64,000 bases of DNA from Streptomyces sp. TG1A-60 (GCF_037201975.1 NZ_CP147520.1:3162001-3226000); one strand, 5' to 3'; shown: positions 42,466-52,651, counted from the stretch's first letter. Program-made: numbers and translations. Notes: a model not told the origin generated them from the sequence alone.

Positions 42466-42582
42466 GGTGTTTCTCCTAGGTGTCTGCCCCGGCCGTATCA
42501 GGTACCGGGGTCAGTATCCGAGCGGGCGGTCGCCCGTCGGAGATCCGGGGTCCGCTGACGCGAACCCCGGAGGTGGAACCGA

Positions 42583-43605
42583 TCAGTACTGCTCGGTCTC
42601 GACGAACCCGGCATCCCCGTCGTCGTCCGCGCCGAAGGCGTCCGCCGCGGCGGTCGGGTCGAATCCGGGCGGGCTGTCCTTCAGGGCCAGGCCCATGCCG
42701 GCCAGCTTCGCCTTGACCTCGTCGATGGACTTCGCACCGAAGTTGCGGATGTCCAGGAGGTCGGCCTCGGAGCGGGCCACGAGCTCACCCACGCTGTGGA
42801 TGCCCTCGCGCTTGAGGCAGTTGTACGACCGGACGGTGAGCTCCAGCTCCTCGATCGGCAGCGCCAGATCGGCGGCGAGCGCGGCGTCCGTCGGGGACGG
42901 ACCCATGTCGATGCCCTCGGCGTCGATGTTGAGCTCACGGGCCAGACCGAACAGCTCGACCAGGGTCTTGCCGGCCGACGCCATGGCGTCACGCGGACGC
43001 ATGGCCTGCTTGGTCTCGACGTCGACGATCAGCTTGTCGAAGTCGGTGCGCTGCTCGACACGCGTCGCCTCGACCTTGTACGTGACCTTCAGGACCGGCG
43101 AGTAGATGGAGTCGACCGGGATACGGCCGATCTCCTGGCCCACCTGCTTGTTCTGCACGGCGGAGACGTAACCGCGGCCACGCTCGACCGTGAGCTCCAT
43201 CTCCAGCTTGCCCTTGCCGTTGAGCGTGGCGAGGACGAGGTCGGGGTTGTGCACCTCGACACCGGCCGGGGGCGCGATGTCGGCGGCGGTGACCAGACCC
43301 GGGCCCTGCTTGCGCAGGTACATCACGACCGGCTCGTCGTGCTCCGAGGAGACGACCAGCTGCTTGATGTTGAGGATCAGGTCGGTGACGTCCTCCTTGA
43401 CGCCCGGCACGGTGGTGAACTCGTGCAGGACACCGTCGATACGGAGGGACGTGACCGCCGCACCGGGGATCGAGGAGAGGAGCGTACGACGGAGGGAGTT
43501 GCCGAGGGTGTAGCCGAAGCCCGGCTCCAGCGGCTCGATCACGAACCGGGAGCGGAACTCGTCGACGACCTCTTCGGTCAACGAGGGACGCTGAGCGATC
43601 AGCAT
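42583..43605 (-). CDS. rpoA: RNA polymerase alpha subunit
   Basis: The 340-residue alpha subunit has the N-terminal dimer domain ([27 protein letters not shown]) and the C-terminal domain that contacts DNA and activators ([39 protein letters not shown]). The interdomain linker is present and the acidic tail ([19 protein letters not shown]) is typical of Streptomyces. ATG 43605 is the family start. A hairpin lies upstream, before rpsK, so a separate rpoA promoter is likely. Confidence 0.98.
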   Translation of the reverse strand: MLIAQRPSLTEEVVDEFRSRFVIEPLEPGFGYTLGNSLRRTLLSSIPGAAVTSLRIDGVLHEFTTVPGVKEDVTDLILNIKQLVVSSEHDEPVVMYLRKQGPGLVTAADIAPPAGVEVHNPDLVLATLNGKGKLEMELTVERGRGYVSAVQNKQVGQEIGRIPVDSIYSPVLKVTYKVEATRVEQRTDFDKLIVDVETKQAMRPRDAMASAGKTLVELFGLARELNIDAEGIDMGPSPTDAALAADLALPIEELELTVRSYNCLKREGIHSVGELVARSEADLLDIRNFGAKSIDEVKAKLAGMGLALKDSPPGFDPTAAADAFGADDDGDAGFVETEQY

Positions 43606-43665
43606 GTTGCGATCCTTCTGTCAGGGGCGCCCGCTATTTGACGCCCTGAGGTGTTACAAGGGTAC

Positions 43666-43697
43666 GGGCGGTATGGCCCCGAAGAGCCATACCGCCC
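43666..43697 (-). terminator. Hairpin between rpsK and rpoA
   Basis: GGGCGGTATGGC (43666-43677) and GCCATACCGCCC (43686-43697) form a perfect 12-bp stem with an 8-nt loop. It partly separates rpsK and rpoA transcription. Confidence 0.75.
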
Positions 43698-43739
43698 GAA
43701 AACCTCAGACCAAGCGGCCTGCGTCAGAGACCCGTCGAA

Positions 43740-43776
43740 GATCAGACGCGGCGGCGCTTGGGCGGACGGCAGCCGT
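43740..43776 (-). repeat. Duplicated 3' end of rpsK
   Basis: A 37-bp sequence here is identical to the last 37 bp at the rpsK stop (43843-43879). It encodes the rpsK C-terminus [10 protein letters not shown] and a stop. The copy lies 66 bp downstream of the rpsK stop and is not attached to a gene. Confidence 0.93.
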
Positions 43777-43844
43777 ACTGCGACATCGTGGGGGACGACC
43801 CCCACACCCCCAGCCGGAAGCCGAGCCGCCCTGAGCCGGTGCGA

Positions 43845-44249
43845 TCAGACGCGGCGGCGCTTGGGCGGACGGCAGCCGTTGTGCGGGGTGGGCGTGACGT
43901 CCTGGATGGAGCCCACCTCAAGACCGGTCGCCTGGAGCGAACGGATGGCGGTCTCACGACCCGAGCCCGGGCCCTTGACGAACACGTCGACCTTGCGCAT
44001 GCCGTGCTCCTGCGCGCGACGGGCGGCCGACTCGGCGGCCATCTGCGCGGCGAACGGCGTGGACTTCCGGGAGCCCTTGAAGCCGACGTGGCCGGCGGAG
44101 GCCCAGGAGATCACGTTGCCCGAGGGGTCCGTGATCGAGACGATGGTGTTGTTGAACGTGCTCTTGATGTGCGCGTGGCCGTGAGCGACGTTCTTCTTTT
44201 CCTTGCGGCGCACCTTCTTGGCAGCGCCCTGACGACCCTTGGGGGGCAT
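43845..44249 (-). CDS. rpsK: 30S ribosomal protein S11
   Basis: The 134-residue S11 has the core [25 protein letters not shown] and the C-terminal [18 protein letters not shown] that contacts 16S rRNA. ATG 44249 begins [15 protein letters not shown]. It follows rpsM by 64 bp. The last 35 bp of this gene are repeated 103 bp downstream. Confidence 0.97.
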   Translation of the reverse strand: MPPKGRQGAAKKVRRKEKKNVAHGHAHIKSTFNNTIVSITDPSGNVISWASAGHVGFKGSRKSTPFAAQMAAESAARRAQEHGMRKVDVFVKGPGSGRETAIRSLQATGLEVGSIQDVTPTPHNGCRPPKRRRV

Positions 44250-44313
44250 CTATAACTCCTACGGGAGGTGGTCGGTCCTACAGCGAAGACCGCTGGTGAG
44301 CGTCCGCTGAGGA

Positions 44314-44694
44314 CTACTTCTTGCCCGGCTTCTTCTTACCGGCGATGGCGCGACGCGGGCCCTTGCGGGTACGAGCGTTCGTGCTGGTGCGCTGACCGCG
44401 GACAGGCAGACCACGACGGTGACGGAGACCCTGGTAGCAGCCGATCTCCACCTTGCGGCGGATGTCGGCCTGGACCTCGCGACGGAGGTCACCCTCGGTC
44501 TTGATGTTGTTGTCCACGTACTCGCGGATCGCGACGAGCTGCTCCTCGGAGAGGTCGCGGACGCGGGTGTTCGGGTTGACGCCGGTCGCAACCAGCGTCT
44601 CCTGTGAGAGGGTCCGGCCGATGCCGAACACGTAGGTCAGGGCGACCTCCACGCGCTTGTCGCGCGGGATGTCAACACCGGAAACGCGTGCCAT
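44314..44694 (-). CDS. rpsM: 30S ribosomal protein S13
   Basis: The 126-residue S13 begins [22 protein letters not shown] and has the basic C-terminal tail ([20 protein letters not shown]) that reaches the P-site tRNA. It lies between rpmJ and rpsK. Confidence 0.97.
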   Translation of the reverse strand: MARVSGVDIPRDKRVEVALTYVFGIGRTLSQETLVATGVNPNTRVRDLSEEQLVAIREYVDNNIKTEGDLRREVQADIRRKVEIGCYQGLRHRRGLPVRGQRTSTNARTRKGPRRAIAGKKKPGKK

Positions 44695-44769
44695 TCAATG
44701 GCTCCTGGTGATCTTCGGAGGTCTTCCACGGAATCGGCTCCCGGCCGCCGTACGAGGTACGAACCGGGT

Positions 44770-44789
44770 CCCCGGCCTCCGAGCCGGGG
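44770..44789 (-). terminator. Hairpin between rpmJ and rpsM
   Basis: CCCCGGC (44770-44776) and GCCGGGG (44783-44789) form a 7-bp stem with a 6-nt loop in the 190-bp gap. It may be a terminator or attenuator; the stem is short. Confidence 0.5.
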
Positions 44790-44884
44790 GTGTCAGGCAC
44801 CGGAGCGCCTGGATTCCGCGTATGAACATATTCAGCTTGCGTCGCGCGAATCTCTGCGAATCCGGCAGAGGGATCGGTCGTGCG

Positions 44885-44998
44885 TCAGCCCTGGCGCTGC
44901 TTGTGGCGCGGGTTCTCGCAGATGACCATGACCCGACCGTGACGGCGGATCACCCTGCACTTGTCGCAGATCTTCTTGACGCTCGGCTTGACCTTCAT
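44885..44998 (-). CDS. rpmJ: 50S ribosomal protein L36
   Basis: The 37-residue protein reads [20 protein letters not shown], then [17 protein letters not shown]. The zinc ligands C11, C14, C27 and H32 are present. It sits between infA and rpsM as in the standard alpha operon. Confidence 0.96.
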   Translation of the reverse strand: MKVKPSVKKICDKCRVIRRHGRVMVICENPRHKQRQG

Positions 44999-45071
44999 GG
45001 GGTGAGGTTCTCCGGGTCAGTGCCACCGCCCGCGTCCCGGGAGACCGGGGCACGGAGTGCGGGGACAAGAT

Positions 45072-45293
45072 CTACTTGTAGCGGTAGACGATCCGGCCAC
45101 GCGTCAGGTCGTACGGAGACAGCTCCACCACGACCCGGTCGTCAGGGAGGATACGGATGTAGTGCATACGCATCTTGCCGCTGATGTGTGCCAGGACCTG
45201 GTGGCCGTTCTGGAGCTCGACCTTGAACATGGCGTTCGGCAGAGACTCGACGACAGTGCCCTCGATCTCGATGGCACCTTGCTTCTTGGCCAC
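45072..45293 (-). CDS. infA: Translation initiation factor IF-1
   Basis: The 73-residue S1-like OB-fold protein starts with GTG 45293 ([16 protein letters not shown]). It has [20 protein letters not shown] and ends in [13 protein letters not shown]-1 blocks the ribosomal A site during initiation. The start replaces ATG and the upstream extension ([11 protein letters not shown]) has no similarity. Confidence 0.96.
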   Translation of the reverse strand: MAKKQGAIEIEGTVVESLPNAMFKVELQNGHQVLAHISGKMRMHYIRILPDDRVVVELSPYDLTRGRIVYRYK

Positions 45294-45454
45294 GCTTCGC
45301 CCTTCGAATCGACTACCTTGATCGACTCCCTGTGACCGAATGAAGACATACGGAAACACCAGAGCCGACGAGTCAGTCTACGTCAGGGGCTCCAGAAACA
45401 CGAATTCGGGTAAGGATGCCCAACAAGGGAGATCGTTACGCGCTTCCGAGGACG

Positions 45455-45530
45455 TGCGGCGGCTGTGCCGGTGTACGGCTCGGCCGCGCGGGCGCGAACG
45501 ACCACGAACTGACCCGCAGCCGGCAACGGG
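45455..45530. repeat. Intergenic repeat family, copy E
   Basis: Shares GCGGCTGTGCCGGTGTACGGC, CGCGCGGGCGCGAACGACCACGAAC and the tail CGCAGCCGGC with copies B and C. It lies upstream of the map stop codon. Confidence 0.6.
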
Positions 45531-45533
45531 AAC

Positions 45534-46370
45534 TCAGCCCACCGGATCGGGAGCCGCGGTGATCCCGAACTCGGCCAGCTTCGCCTTGCCCCCGTCGGGC
45601 GCGGTCAGCACCAACGGCCCCGCCTCGGTCAGCGCCACCGAGTGCTCCCAGTGCGACGACCACGTGCCGTCCGTCGTCACCACGGTCCAGTCGTCCGCCA
45701 GCACCTCGGTCTTCGGCGTTCCCAGGGACACCATGGGCTCGATCGCCAGACAGAACCCCGGCACCAGCTTCGGCCCCTTCCCCCGCCGCCGCTCGACGTA
45801 GTTCAGCAGATGCGGGTCCATGTGCATCTCCGTGCCGATCCCGTGCCCGCCGTAGTCTTCGACGATCCCGTACTTCCCGCCGCCCGGCTTCGGCTGCCGG
45901 CGGATGTACGTCTCGATGGCCCGCGAGACGTCCACGAGGCGGTTGCCCTGCTTCATCGCGGCGATCCCGGCCCACATGGACTCCTCGGTCACCCGGGACA
46001 GCTCGATGAGCTCCGGAGCATGACCGGAGCCCACGAACGCGGTGTAGGCCGCGTCGCCGTGCCAGCCGTCGATGATCGCGCCGCAGTCGACGGAGATGAT
46101 GTCGCCGTCCTTCAGGACGACCTCGTCGCTGGGGATGCCGTGGACCACGACCTCGTTGACCGAGGTGCAGATGGTCGCCGGGAACCCGCCGTACCCGAGG
46201 AAGTTCGACTTGGCCCCGTGCTCCGCGAGCACCTTGCGGGCCACCTCGTCGAGGTCCTTCGTGGAGGCGCCCGGCACGGCGGCCTTCCGGGTGGCCGCGT
46301 GGATGGCGGCGACGACCAGCCCCGCCTCGCGCATCGTGGCGATCTGCTCGGGGCTCTTGATCTGCACCAT
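45534..46370 (-). CDS. map: Methionine aminopeptidase, type I
   Basis: The 278-residue metallopeptidase removes N-terminal Met from nascent proteins. The metal ligands sit in DIISVDCGAIIDGWHGD, YGGHGIGTEMH, FCLAIEPMV and TWSSHWEHSVALTE. ATG 46370 (MVQIKSPEQIATMREAGLV) starts at the family alignment. It follows adk after a strong hairpin. Confidence 0.96.
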   Translation of the reverse strand: MVQIKSPEQIATMREAGLVVAAIHAATRKAAVPGASTKDLDEVARKVLAEHGAKSNFLGYGGFPATICTSVNEVVVHGIPSDEVVLKDGDIISVDCGAIIDGWHGDAAYTAFVGSGHAPELIELSRVTEESMWAGIAAMKQGNRLVDVSRAIETYIRRQPKPGGGKYGIVEDYGGHGIGTEMHMDPHLLNYVERRRGKGPKLVPGFCLAIEPMVSLGTPKTEVLADDWTVVTTDGTWSSHWEHSVALTEAGPLVLTAPDGGKAKLAEFGITAAPDPVG

Positions 46371-46431
46371 GGGGGCCTGCGCTCTCCGTCTTCCGTGACT
46401 GTGAACTCTGGGGGTTGCCTGCACAACAGTA

Positions 46432-46464
46432 CGGCCGCGGTGCCCCTCACGGGCACCGCGGCCG
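46432..46464 (-). terminator. Hairpin between adk and map
   Basis: CGGCCGCGGTGCCC (46432-46445) and GGGCACCGCGGCCG (46451-46464) form a perfect 14-bp stem with a 5-nt loop, 20 bp after the adk stop. Confidence 0.85.
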
Positions 46465-46483
46465 ACGTACCACTGACGACCTG

Positions 46484-47146
46484 CTACTTGTCGTCGTCCT
46501 CGCGCTTGAGCGCCTCCATGGCGCGCTGGGTGACTTCCTCCACCGGGCCGAGCGCCGAGATCGTCACCACGAGGCCCTGGGCCTTGTAGTAGTCGATGAT
46601 CGGCTCGGTCTGGGTGTGGTAGACCTCCAGACGCTTGCGGACGGTCTCCTCGGAGTCGTCGTCACGCTGGTACAGCTCGCCGCCGCAGGCGTCGCAGACG
46701 CCCTCCTGCTTCGGCTTCTTGTACGTGACGTGGAAGACGTGGGAGGAGTCGTTCCGGCAGATGCGCCGGCCGGCGATCCGCTTGACGACCTCTTCCTCGG
46801 GGACCTCCAGGTCCAGCACCGCGTCCAGGTTCATGGACTCGTCCTGAAGCGTCACGTCCAGCGACTCGGCCTGCGAGACGTTGCGCGGGAAGCCGTCGAG
46901 CAGGAAGCCGTGCTCGGCGTCCGGCTGCTCCATGCGGTCCTTGGCCATCGCGATGGTGACCTCGTCCGGCACCAGCTCGCCCCTGTCCATGTAGGACTTC
47001 GCGAGTTTGCCGAGCTCCGTCTGCTTGCTGATGTTGGCCCGGAACAGGTCGCCCGTGGAGATGTGCGGGATCGACAGGTTGCTGGCGAGGAACGCGGCCT
47101 GTGTTCCCTTACCCGCGCCCGGCGGCCCGACGAGGACGATTCGCAT
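46484..47146 (-). CDS. adk: Adenylate kinase
   Basis: The 220-residue kinase has P-loop GPPGAGKGTQAAFL, the DGFPRN motif and the LID (RRICRNDSSHVFHV) with Cys residues in GVCDACG, suggesting a partial zinc site. It interconverts ATP, ADP and AMP. ATG 47146 shares one base with the secY stop (TGATG), so the two are translationally coupled. Confidence 0.97.
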   Translation of the reverse strand: MRIVLVGPPGAGKGTQAAFLASNLSIPHISTGDLFRANISKQTELGKLAKSYMDRGELVPDEVTIAMAKDRMEQPDAEHGFLLDGFPRNVSQAESLDVTLQDESMNLDAVLDLEVPEEEVVKRIAGRRICRNDSSHVFHVTYKKPKQEGVCDACGGELYQRDDDSEETVRKRLEVYHTQTEPIIDYYKAQGLVVTISALGPVEEVTQRAMEALKREDDDK

Positions 47147-48459
47147 CAGCGGAGGAACCCTTCGTAATTGCGCTGCTGGAGCTGGCTCTCGATCTGCTTC
47201 ACGGTCTCCAGACCCACACCCACGATGATCAGGATGCTGGTACCGCCGAACGGGAAGTTCGCGTTCGCCCCGAAGCCGGCCAACGCCATCGTTGGAACCA
47301 GAGCGATCAGACCCAAGTACAGCGAACCCGGCCAGGTGATCCGGTTGAGTACGTAGCTCAGGTACTCGGCGGTCGGTCGGCCAGCCCGGATGCCCGGGAT
47401 GAAGCCACCATACTTCTTCATGTTGTCCGCGACTTCCTCGGGGTTGAACGAGATGGCCACGTAGAAGAAGGCGAAGAAGACAATCAGGAAGAAGTAGATC
47501 ACGACGTGCGCCGGGGCGGCCGTGTCGGCCAGGTTGTCTGTGACCCAACTCGCCCAGCCCGCCGTGGAATTCGAGAACTGCACGATCAGTGCCGGGATGT
47601 AGAGCAGCGACGAGGCGAAGATCACAGGGATGATGCCCGCCTGGTTGACCTTCAGCGGGATGTAGGTCGACGTGCCGCCGTAGGACCGGCGGCCGATCAT
47701 GCGCTTCGCGTACTGGACCGGGATACGGCGCTGGGCCTGCTCGACGAAGACCACCAGGCCGATCATGACGAGGCCGACGGCGCACACGGTGCCGAACTCG
47801 ATCCAGCCGCCCGCCAGGTCGCCCTGCTCCTTGATGGCCCACAGCGCGGCCGGGAAGGTGGCGGCGATCGAGATGAACATCAGGATCGACATGCCGTTGC
47901 CGATGCCGCGGTCGGTGATGAGCTCACCGAGCCACATGACGAGGGCCGTACCGGCGGTCATGGTGATGACCATGACCATGGTGGTGTAGATCGAGCGGTC
48001 GGGCACGATCGAGCCGGACAGCTGGCAGCCGCTGAACAGCGTGCCGCTGCGGGCGGTGGCGACGAGGCCGGTGCCCTGCAGGACGGCCAGGGCCACCGTG
48101 AGATAACGCGTGTACTGTGTGATCTTCGCTGTTCCGGCCTGCCCCTCCTTCTTCAGGGCTTCCAGACGCGGGATCACCACGGTCAGCAGCTGCAGAATGA
48201 TGCTCGCCGTGATGTACGGCATGATGCCGAGCGCGAAGATCGTGATCTGCAGCAGCGCGCCACCACTGAACATGTTCACAAGACCGAAGAGACCCTGGTT
48301 GGTCTGGGCCTGGTCGATACAGAACTGGACGGCGGTGTAGTCGACTCCGGGGATCGGGACATGGGTACCGATCCGGTAGATCCCGATGATGCCGAGCGTG
48401 AAGAGCAGCTTCTTGCGCAGGTCGGGCGTCTTGAACGCCCGGGCGAACGCGGTGAGCAC
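47146..48459 (-). CDS. secY: Preprotein translocase subunit SecY
   Basis: The 437-residue ten-helix channel protein has PGVDYTAVQFCIDQ near the start of the family alignment, GQAGTAKITQYTRYLTV, GQLADRGI-type LITDRGIGNGMSILMFISI and the C-terminal WPGSLYLGLIALVPTMAL segment. It is the pore of the Sec pathway. It follows rplO with a strong hairpin between, so it probably has its own promoter in 48460-48632. Confidence 0.97.
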   Translation of the reverse strand: MLTAFARAFKTPDLRKKLLFTLGIIGIYRIGTHVPIPGVDYTAVQFCIDQAQTNQGLFGLVNMFSGGALLQITIFALGIMPYITASIILQLLTVVIPRLEALKKEGQAGTAKITQYTRYLTVALAVLQGTGLVATARSGTLFSGCQLSGSIVPDRSIYTTMVMVITMTAGTALVMWLGELITDRGIGNGMSILMFISIAATFPAALWAIKEQGDLAGGWIEFGTVCAVGLVMIGLVVFVEQAQRRIPVQYAKRMIGRRSYGGTSTYIPLKVNQAGIIPVIFASSLLYIPALIVQFSNSTAGWASWVTDNLADTAAPAHVVIYFFLIVFFAFFYVAISFNPEEVADNMKKYGGFIPGIRAGRPTAEYLSYVLNRITWPGSLYLGLIALVPTMALAGFGANANFPFGGTSILIIVGVGLETVKQIESQLQQRNYEGFLR

Positions 48460-48632
48460 GGTGCCTCCTGCGACCCCCGCGCTACTGCGTCAAGGGTGAC
48501 GGTTTTGAGATTCTGATGAGGACGACTTACGTAACGTTTAACTGCCGCGCCGAGTGCCCGGGTAGGAGCACCCTGTGAAAACGGGCAGCGCAGGTCACCT
48601 TACCGGCGAGACTGCTTCCCTTGGAACGACCA

Positions 48633-48666
48633 ACCGGGGATACCCCATTTGTGGGGTATCCCCGGT
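48633..48666 (-). terminator. Hairpin between rplO and secY
   Basis: ACCGGGGATACCCCA and TGGGGTATCCCCGGT form a perfect 15-bp stem with a 4-nt loop (48633-48666), 35 bp after the rplO stop. It is the strongest hairpin in the ribosomal cluster. Confidence 0.92.
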
Positions 48667-48701
48667 CGGGATCGCTCAAGTCATCGAGGCACCTGATGTG
48701 T

Positions 48702-49157
48702 TCAGACGAGCTCGGTGACGGTACCGCCGGCGGCGGTGATCTTCTCCTTGGCGGAGCCGGAGACGGCGTCGACCGTCACCTGCAGCGCCACGGTGATCTC
48801 GCCCTGGCCGAGGACCTTGACGAGGCTGTTCTTGCGGACGGCACCCTTGGCGACCAGGTCGGCAACGGTGACCTCCCCACCCTCGGGGTAGAGGGCGGCG
48901 AGCTTGTCCAGGTTCACCACCTGGAACTCCGTCTTGAAGGGGTTCTTGAAGCCCTTCAGCTTCGGGAGACGCATGTGGAGGGGCATCTGGCCACCCTCGA
49001 AGCGCTCCGGAACCTGGTAGCGGGCCTTCGTGCCCTTGGTACCACGACCAGCCGTCTTACCCTTCGACGCCTCACCACGACCCACACGGGTCTTGGCGGT
49101 CTTGGCGCCCGGGGCGGGACGGAGGTTGTGGATCTTGAGCGGGTTGTTCTCCGCCAT
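48702..49157 (-). CDS. rplO: 50S ribosomal protein L15
   Basis: The 151-residue L15 begins [20 protein letters not shown] and has the [17 protein letters not shown] rRNA-binding loop and [18 protein letters not shown]. It is the last r-protein gene before the secY hairpin. Confidence 0.97.
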   Translation of the reverse strand: MAENNPLKIHNLRPAPGAKTAKTRVGRGEASKGKTAGRGTKGTKARYQVPERFEGGQMPLHMRLPKLKGFKNPFKTEFQVVNLDKLAALYPEGGEVTVADLVAKGAVRKNSLVKVLGQGEITVALQVTVDAVSGSAKEKITAAGGTVTELV

Positions 49158-49159
49158 GA

Positions 49160-49342
49160 TCAGTCGACCTCCTCGACCGACACGAGGTGGCGGACGGTGT
49201 GCACCATGCCGCGGAACTCGGGGCGGTCCTCCTTGACGACCTGCGTGTTGATGCCCTTGAGACCAAGGGAGCGCAGGGTGTCACGGTGGTTCTGCTTGCT
49301 GCCGATGTACGACTTCGTCTGCGTGATCTTGAGCTGAGCCAT
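49160..49342 (-). CDS. rpmD: 50S ribosomal protein L30
   Basis: The 60-residue L30 starts [20 protein letters not shown]. Its ATG shares one base with the rpsE stop (TAATG), indicating coupling. It binds 23S rRNA domain II/V. Confidence 0.97.
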   Translation of the reverse strand: MAQLKITQTKSYIGSKQNHRDTLRSLGLKGINTQVVKEDRPEFRGMVHTVRHLVSVEEVD

Positions 49343-49950
49343 TACGCAGCACCAGCCCCGGCACGCGCACGCAGCAGAGCCGCGGGAGCGACGTCCTCGA
49401 GGGGCAGACCACGGCGAGCCGCGATCTCCTCGGGACGCTGCAGGCCCTTGAGGGCCGCCACGGTCGCGTGCACGATGTTGATCGCGTTGGACGAGCCGAG
49501 CGACTTCGACAGGATGTCGTGCACGCCGGCGCACTCGAGCACGGCACGCACCGGGCCACCGGCGATAACGCCGGTACCGGGGGAAGCAGGCTTGAGCAGG
49601 ACGACGCCCGCGGCCTTCTCGCCCGTGATCGGGTGCGGGATGGTGCCCTGGATACGGGGGACCTTGAAGAAGTGCTTCTTGGCCTCCTCAACACCCTTGG
49701 CGATGGCGGCCGGCACCTCCTTGGCCTTGCCGTAACCGACACCCACGGTGCCGTCACCATCGCCCACCACGACCAGCGCGGTGAAGCTGAAGCGACGACC
49801 ACCCTTCACAACCTTGGCGACGCGGTTGATCGCGACGACGCGCTCAACGTACGCGGTCTTCTCGGCGGCAGCTGCGCCGCCGTCACGGCCCTTCCGGTCC
49901 CGCCGCTCGCCGCCACCGGCACCGCCACCGCGGCGCTGGGGTCCAGCCAT
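49342..49950 (-). CDS. rpsE: 30S ribosomal protein S5
   Basis: The 202-residue S5 has a Gly/Arg/Asp-rich N-terminal extension ([20 protein letters not shown]) and the dsRNA-binding core ([39 protein letters not shown]). It contributes to decoding accuracy. It is followed by rpmD. Confidence 0.97.
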   Translation of the reverse strand: MAGPQRRGGGAGGGERRDRKGRDGGAAAAEKTAYVERVVAINRVAKVVKGGRRFSFTALVVVGDGDGTVGVGYGKAKEVPAAIAKGVEEAKKHFFKVPRIQGTIPHPITGEKAAGVVLLKPASPGTGVIAGGPVRAVLECAGVHDILSKSLGSSNAINIVHATVAALKGLQRPEEIAARRGLPLEDVAPAALLRARAGAGAA

Positions 49951-49989
49951 TGGATTTACCTCTCTCTTTCCGCTAGCTACGCAGCGAGC

Positions 49990-50373
49990 TCAGAACTTGA
50001 GCCCGGCCTCGCGGGCGGCGTCGGCCAGGGCCGCGATGCGACCCGCGTACCGGTTACCACCACGGTCGAACACGACGGACTCGACACCGGCGGCCTTGGC
50101 ACGCTCGGCGACCAGGGCGCCGACCTTGCCGGCCTGGGCCGACTTGTCTTCCGACCCACCACGGATCGACGAGTCCAGGGTGGACGCCGACGCAAGGGTG
50201 TGCCCCTTGAGGTCGTCGATCACCTGGGCCACGATGTGGCGGTTCGAGCGGGTCACGACCAGGCGGGGACGCTCAGCCGTACCGTTGACCTTCTTACGGA
50301 TCCGGATGTGGCGCCGCTTGATGGCAGCACGCTTGTAAGCGTCGCCCTTAGCGATCTTCGTGCCGTATGCCAT
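49990..50373 (-). CDS. rplR: 50S ribosomal protein L18
   Basis: The 127-residue 5S rRNA-binding protein has [33 protein letters not shown] and [20 protein letters not shown]. It lies 3 bp downstream of rplF and precedes rpsE by 39 bp. Confidence 0.97.
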   Translation of the reverse strand: MAYGTKIAKGDAYKRAAIKRRHIRIRKKVNGTAERPRLVVTRSNRHIVAQVIDDLKGHTLASASTLDSSIRGGSEDKSAQAGKVGALVAERAKAAGVESVVFDRGGNRYAGRIAALADAAREAGLKF

Positions 50374-50376
50374 GGC

Positions 50377-50916
50377 TTACTTACCCGCCTTTCCGACCTT
50401 GCGGCGGATGACTTCGCCCTCGTACTTGACGCCCTTGGCCTTGTACGGGTCGGGCTTGCGCAGCTTGCGGATGTTGGCCGCAACCTCGCCGACCTTCTGC
50501 TTGTCGATGCCCTCGACCGAGAACCGGGTCGGGGCCTCCACCTTGAAGGTGATGCCCTCGGGCGCCTCGACGGTGATCGGGTGGCTGTAGCCGAGCGCGA
50601 ACTCGAGGTTCGAACCCTTGGCCTGCACTCGGTAACCGACACCGCTGATCTCGAGCTTCTTCACGTAACCCTGGGTCACGCCGGTGATCATGTTCGCCAC
50701 CAGCGTGCGGGACAGGCCGTGCAGGGCCTTGTTCTGACGCTCGTCGTTGGGGCGGGTGACGTTGAGAACGCCGTCCTCACCCTTGGCGATGTCGATCGGC
50801 GAAGCGACGGTGTGGGTCAGCGTGCCCTTGGGGCCCTTGACCGAGACCGTACGGCCGTCGATGGTGACGTCCACGCCGGCGGGAACCGTGATGGGGAGCT
50901 TGCCAATGCGCGACAT
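50377..50916 (-). CDS. rplF: 50S ribosomal protein L6
   Basis: The 179-residue L6 begins [20 protein letters not shown] and ends with the family motif [19 protein letters not shown]. It lies near the GTPase-associated centre. It is 24 bp from rpsH. Confidence 0.97.
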   Translation of the reverse strand: MSRIGKLPITVPAGVDVTIDGRTVSVKGPKGTLTHTVASPIDIAKGEDGVLNVTRPNDERQNKALHGLSRTLVANMITGVTQGYVKKLEISGVGYRVQAKGSNLEFALGYSHPITVEAPEGITFKVEAPTRFSVEGIDKQKVGEVAANIRKLRKPDPYKAKGVKYEGEVIRRKVGKAGK

Positions 50917-50940
50917 AGCTGTTTCCTCCGTTCCCTTCCG

Positions 50941-51339
50941 CTACCAGACGTAGGCGAGGACTTCTCCGCCTACGCCCTTCTTGCCGGCCTGCTTGTCGGT
51001 GAGGAGCCCGTGGGACGTGGAGATGATCGCCACGCCGAGGCCGCCCAGCACCTTGGGCAGGGAGGTGGACTTCGCGTACACCCGGAGACCGGGCTTGGAG
51101 ATCCGCTTGATGCCCGCGATGGAGCGCTCACGGTTGGGGCCGAACTTCAGCTCCAGGACGAGGTTCTTGCCGACCTCGGCGTCCTCGACCTTCCAGCCCG
51201 TGATGAAGCCCTCCTGCTGGAGGATCTCCGCGATGTGAGACTTGATCTTCGATGCCGGCATCGTCACGGAGTCGTGGTATGCCGAGTTCGCGTTCCGCAG
51301 ACGCGTAAGCATGTCTGCGATCGGATCAGTCATGGTCAT
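50941..51339 (-). CDS. rpsH: 30S ribosomal protein S8
   Basis: The 132-residue S8 begins [20 protein letters not shown] and ends [20 protein letters not shown] 51339 is chosen; an upstream in-frame extension has no similarity. S8 is a key assembly protein that also regulates spc operons in some bacteria; that is not shown here. Confidence 0.97.
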   Translation of the reverse strand: MTMTDPIADMLTRLRNANSAYHDSVTMPASKIKSHIAEILQQEGFITGWKVEDAEVGKNLVLELKFGPNRERSIAGIKRISKPGLRVYAKSTSLPKVLGGLGVAIISTSHGLLTDKQAGKKGVGGEVLAYVW

Positions 51340-51482
51340 GAATTGGCCTTCGGCCTCTCTCGCCGGGGTTTCCTGTATGCGCCATCCCTCTCCCCACTCG
51401 GTGGCGGGACGGGTGCGGTGCGGGGACCTACGGCGTAGTAAGCAAACATTTGCGGGCACGGCCCGCGGGCGTACGGGCGACC

Positions 51483-51533
51483 GTCAGGCGCCCAACCCCC
51501 CAAGCCTAAGCCATGGACGGGTGGGCGCCTGAC
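51483..51533 (-). terminator. Hairpin between rpsN and rpsH
   Basis: GTCAGGCGCCCA (51483-51494) and TGGGCGCCTGAC (51522-51533) form a 12-bp perfect stem with a 27-nt loop in the 240-bp gap. It may be a terminator or a translation or transcription attenuator inside the spc operon. Confidence 0.6.
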
Positions 51534-51579
51534 ACGCCCAGTGCTTACCGAGAGCTTCGGGAATCCCCTAAAGCAGGGA

Positions 51580-51765
51580 CTACCAGGAGCTCTTGGTCAC
51601 GCCCGGCAGCTCGCCACGGTGAGCCATCTCACGGAGGCACACGCGGCACAGGCCGAACTTGCGGTAAACGGAGTGCGGACGGCCACACCGCTGGCAGCGG
51701 GTGTACGCGCGCACGGCGAACTTAGGCTTGCGAGCAGCCTTAGCGATCAGAGCCTTCTTCGCCAT
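51580..51765 (-). CDS. rpsN: 30S ribosomal protein S14 type Z
   Basis: The 61-residue S14 carries a zinc ribbon with C24, C27, C40 and C43 (RCQRC...LCRVC). Streptomyces usually also has a zinc-free S14 paralogue elsewhere, controlled by Zur. ATG 51765 is used because the in-frame upstream codons (MSE) lie inside rplE. It begins 5 bp after rplE. Confidence 0.96.
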   Translation of the reverse strand: MAKKALIAKAARKPKFAVRAYTRCQRCGRPHSVYRKFGLCRVCLREMAHRGELPGVTKSSW

Positions 51766-51770
51766 CTCGC

Positions 51771-52328
51771 TCACGCCTCCTTGAAGGGGAAGCCGAGGTG
51801 ACGAAGGAGCGCACGGCCCTCAGCGTCGTTGGTCGCCGTGGTCACCACGGTGATGTCCATACCCCGGACGCGGTCGATCTTGTCCTGGTCGATCTCGTGG
51901 AACATGACCTGCTCGGTGAGACCGAAGGTGTAGTTGCCACGGCCGTCGAACTGCTTGGGGGACAGACCACGGAAGTCGCGGATGCGCGGGAGCGCGAGCG
52001 ACAGGGTGCGGTCCAGGAACTCCCACATGCGGTCGCCACGGAGCGTGACGTGGGCACCGATCGGCTGGCCCTCACGCAGCTTGAACTGCGCGATGGACTT
52101 GCGGGCCTTGGTGACGGCCGGCTTCTGACCGGTGATCGTGGTGAGGTCCTTGATGGCACCTTCGATCAGCTTGGAGTCGCGGGCGGCGTCGCCCACACCC
52201 ATGTTGACCACGATCTTGACGAGGCCCGGGGTCTGCATGACGTTCTCGTAGGAGAACTCTTCCTGCAGCTTGCCCGCGATCTCCTCGCGGTACTTCGTCT
52301 TGAGACGCGGAGTCGTGGTGGTAGCCAT
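51771..52328 (-). CDS. rplE: 50S ribosomal protein L5
   Basis: The 185-residue L5 begins [20 protein letters not shown] and has [19 protein letters not shown] and [11 protein letters not shown], as in L5. It binds 5S rRNA. Its start shares one base with the rplX stop. Confidence 0.97.
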   Translation of the reverse strand: MATTTTPRLKTKYREEIAGKLQEEFSYENVMQTPGLVKIVVNMGVGDAARDSKLIEGAIKDLTTITGQKPAVTKARKSIAQFKLREGQPIGAHVTLRGDRMWEFLDRTLSLALPRIRDFRGLSPKQFDGRGNYTFGLTEQVMFHEIDQDKIDRVRGMDITVVTTATNDAEGRALLRHLGFPFKEA

Positions 52329-52651
52329 CAGATGTCCTCACCCGTCCGCTTGGCAACGCGAACCTTGTTGCCCTCGTCGTCGAAGCGGTAACCGACACGC
52401 GTGACGACCTTCTTGCCGTCCTTCTCAACGACCAGCTGGACGTTGGAGACGTGGATCGGCGCCTCGGTCGTGACGATGCCACCGGCCTGCGAACCCTTGG
52501 TGGTCGGGCCGGCCTTGGTGTGCTTCTTGACCCGGTTGACACCCTCGACCAGGACACGGTCCTCGCGGGGGAAGGCCGCGATGACCTTGCCCTGCTTGCC
52601 CTTGTCCTTACCGGTGATGACCTGGACCAGGTCGCCCTTCTTGATCTTCAT
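52328..52651 (-). CDS. rplX: 50S ribosomal protein L24
   Basis: The 107-residue KOW-domain protein starts [20 protein letters not shown] and has [15 protein letters not shown]. It initiates 50S assembly. Its stop overlaps the rplE start by one base. Confidence 0.97.
   Translation of the reverse strand: MKIKKGDLVQVITGKDKGKQGKVIAAFPREDRVLVEGVNRVKKHTKAGPTTKGSQAGGIVTTEAPIHVSNVQLVVEKDGKKVVTRVGYRFDDEGNKVRVAKRTGEDI

Noticed and set aside
47101..48516. 471-codon plus-strand frame
   Set aside because: Antisense to secY and adk; repetitive Asp/Gly/His composition without a fold.
49468..51438. 656-codon plus-strand frame
   Set aside because: Antisense to rpsE-rplR-rplF-rpsH; an artefact of codon bias.
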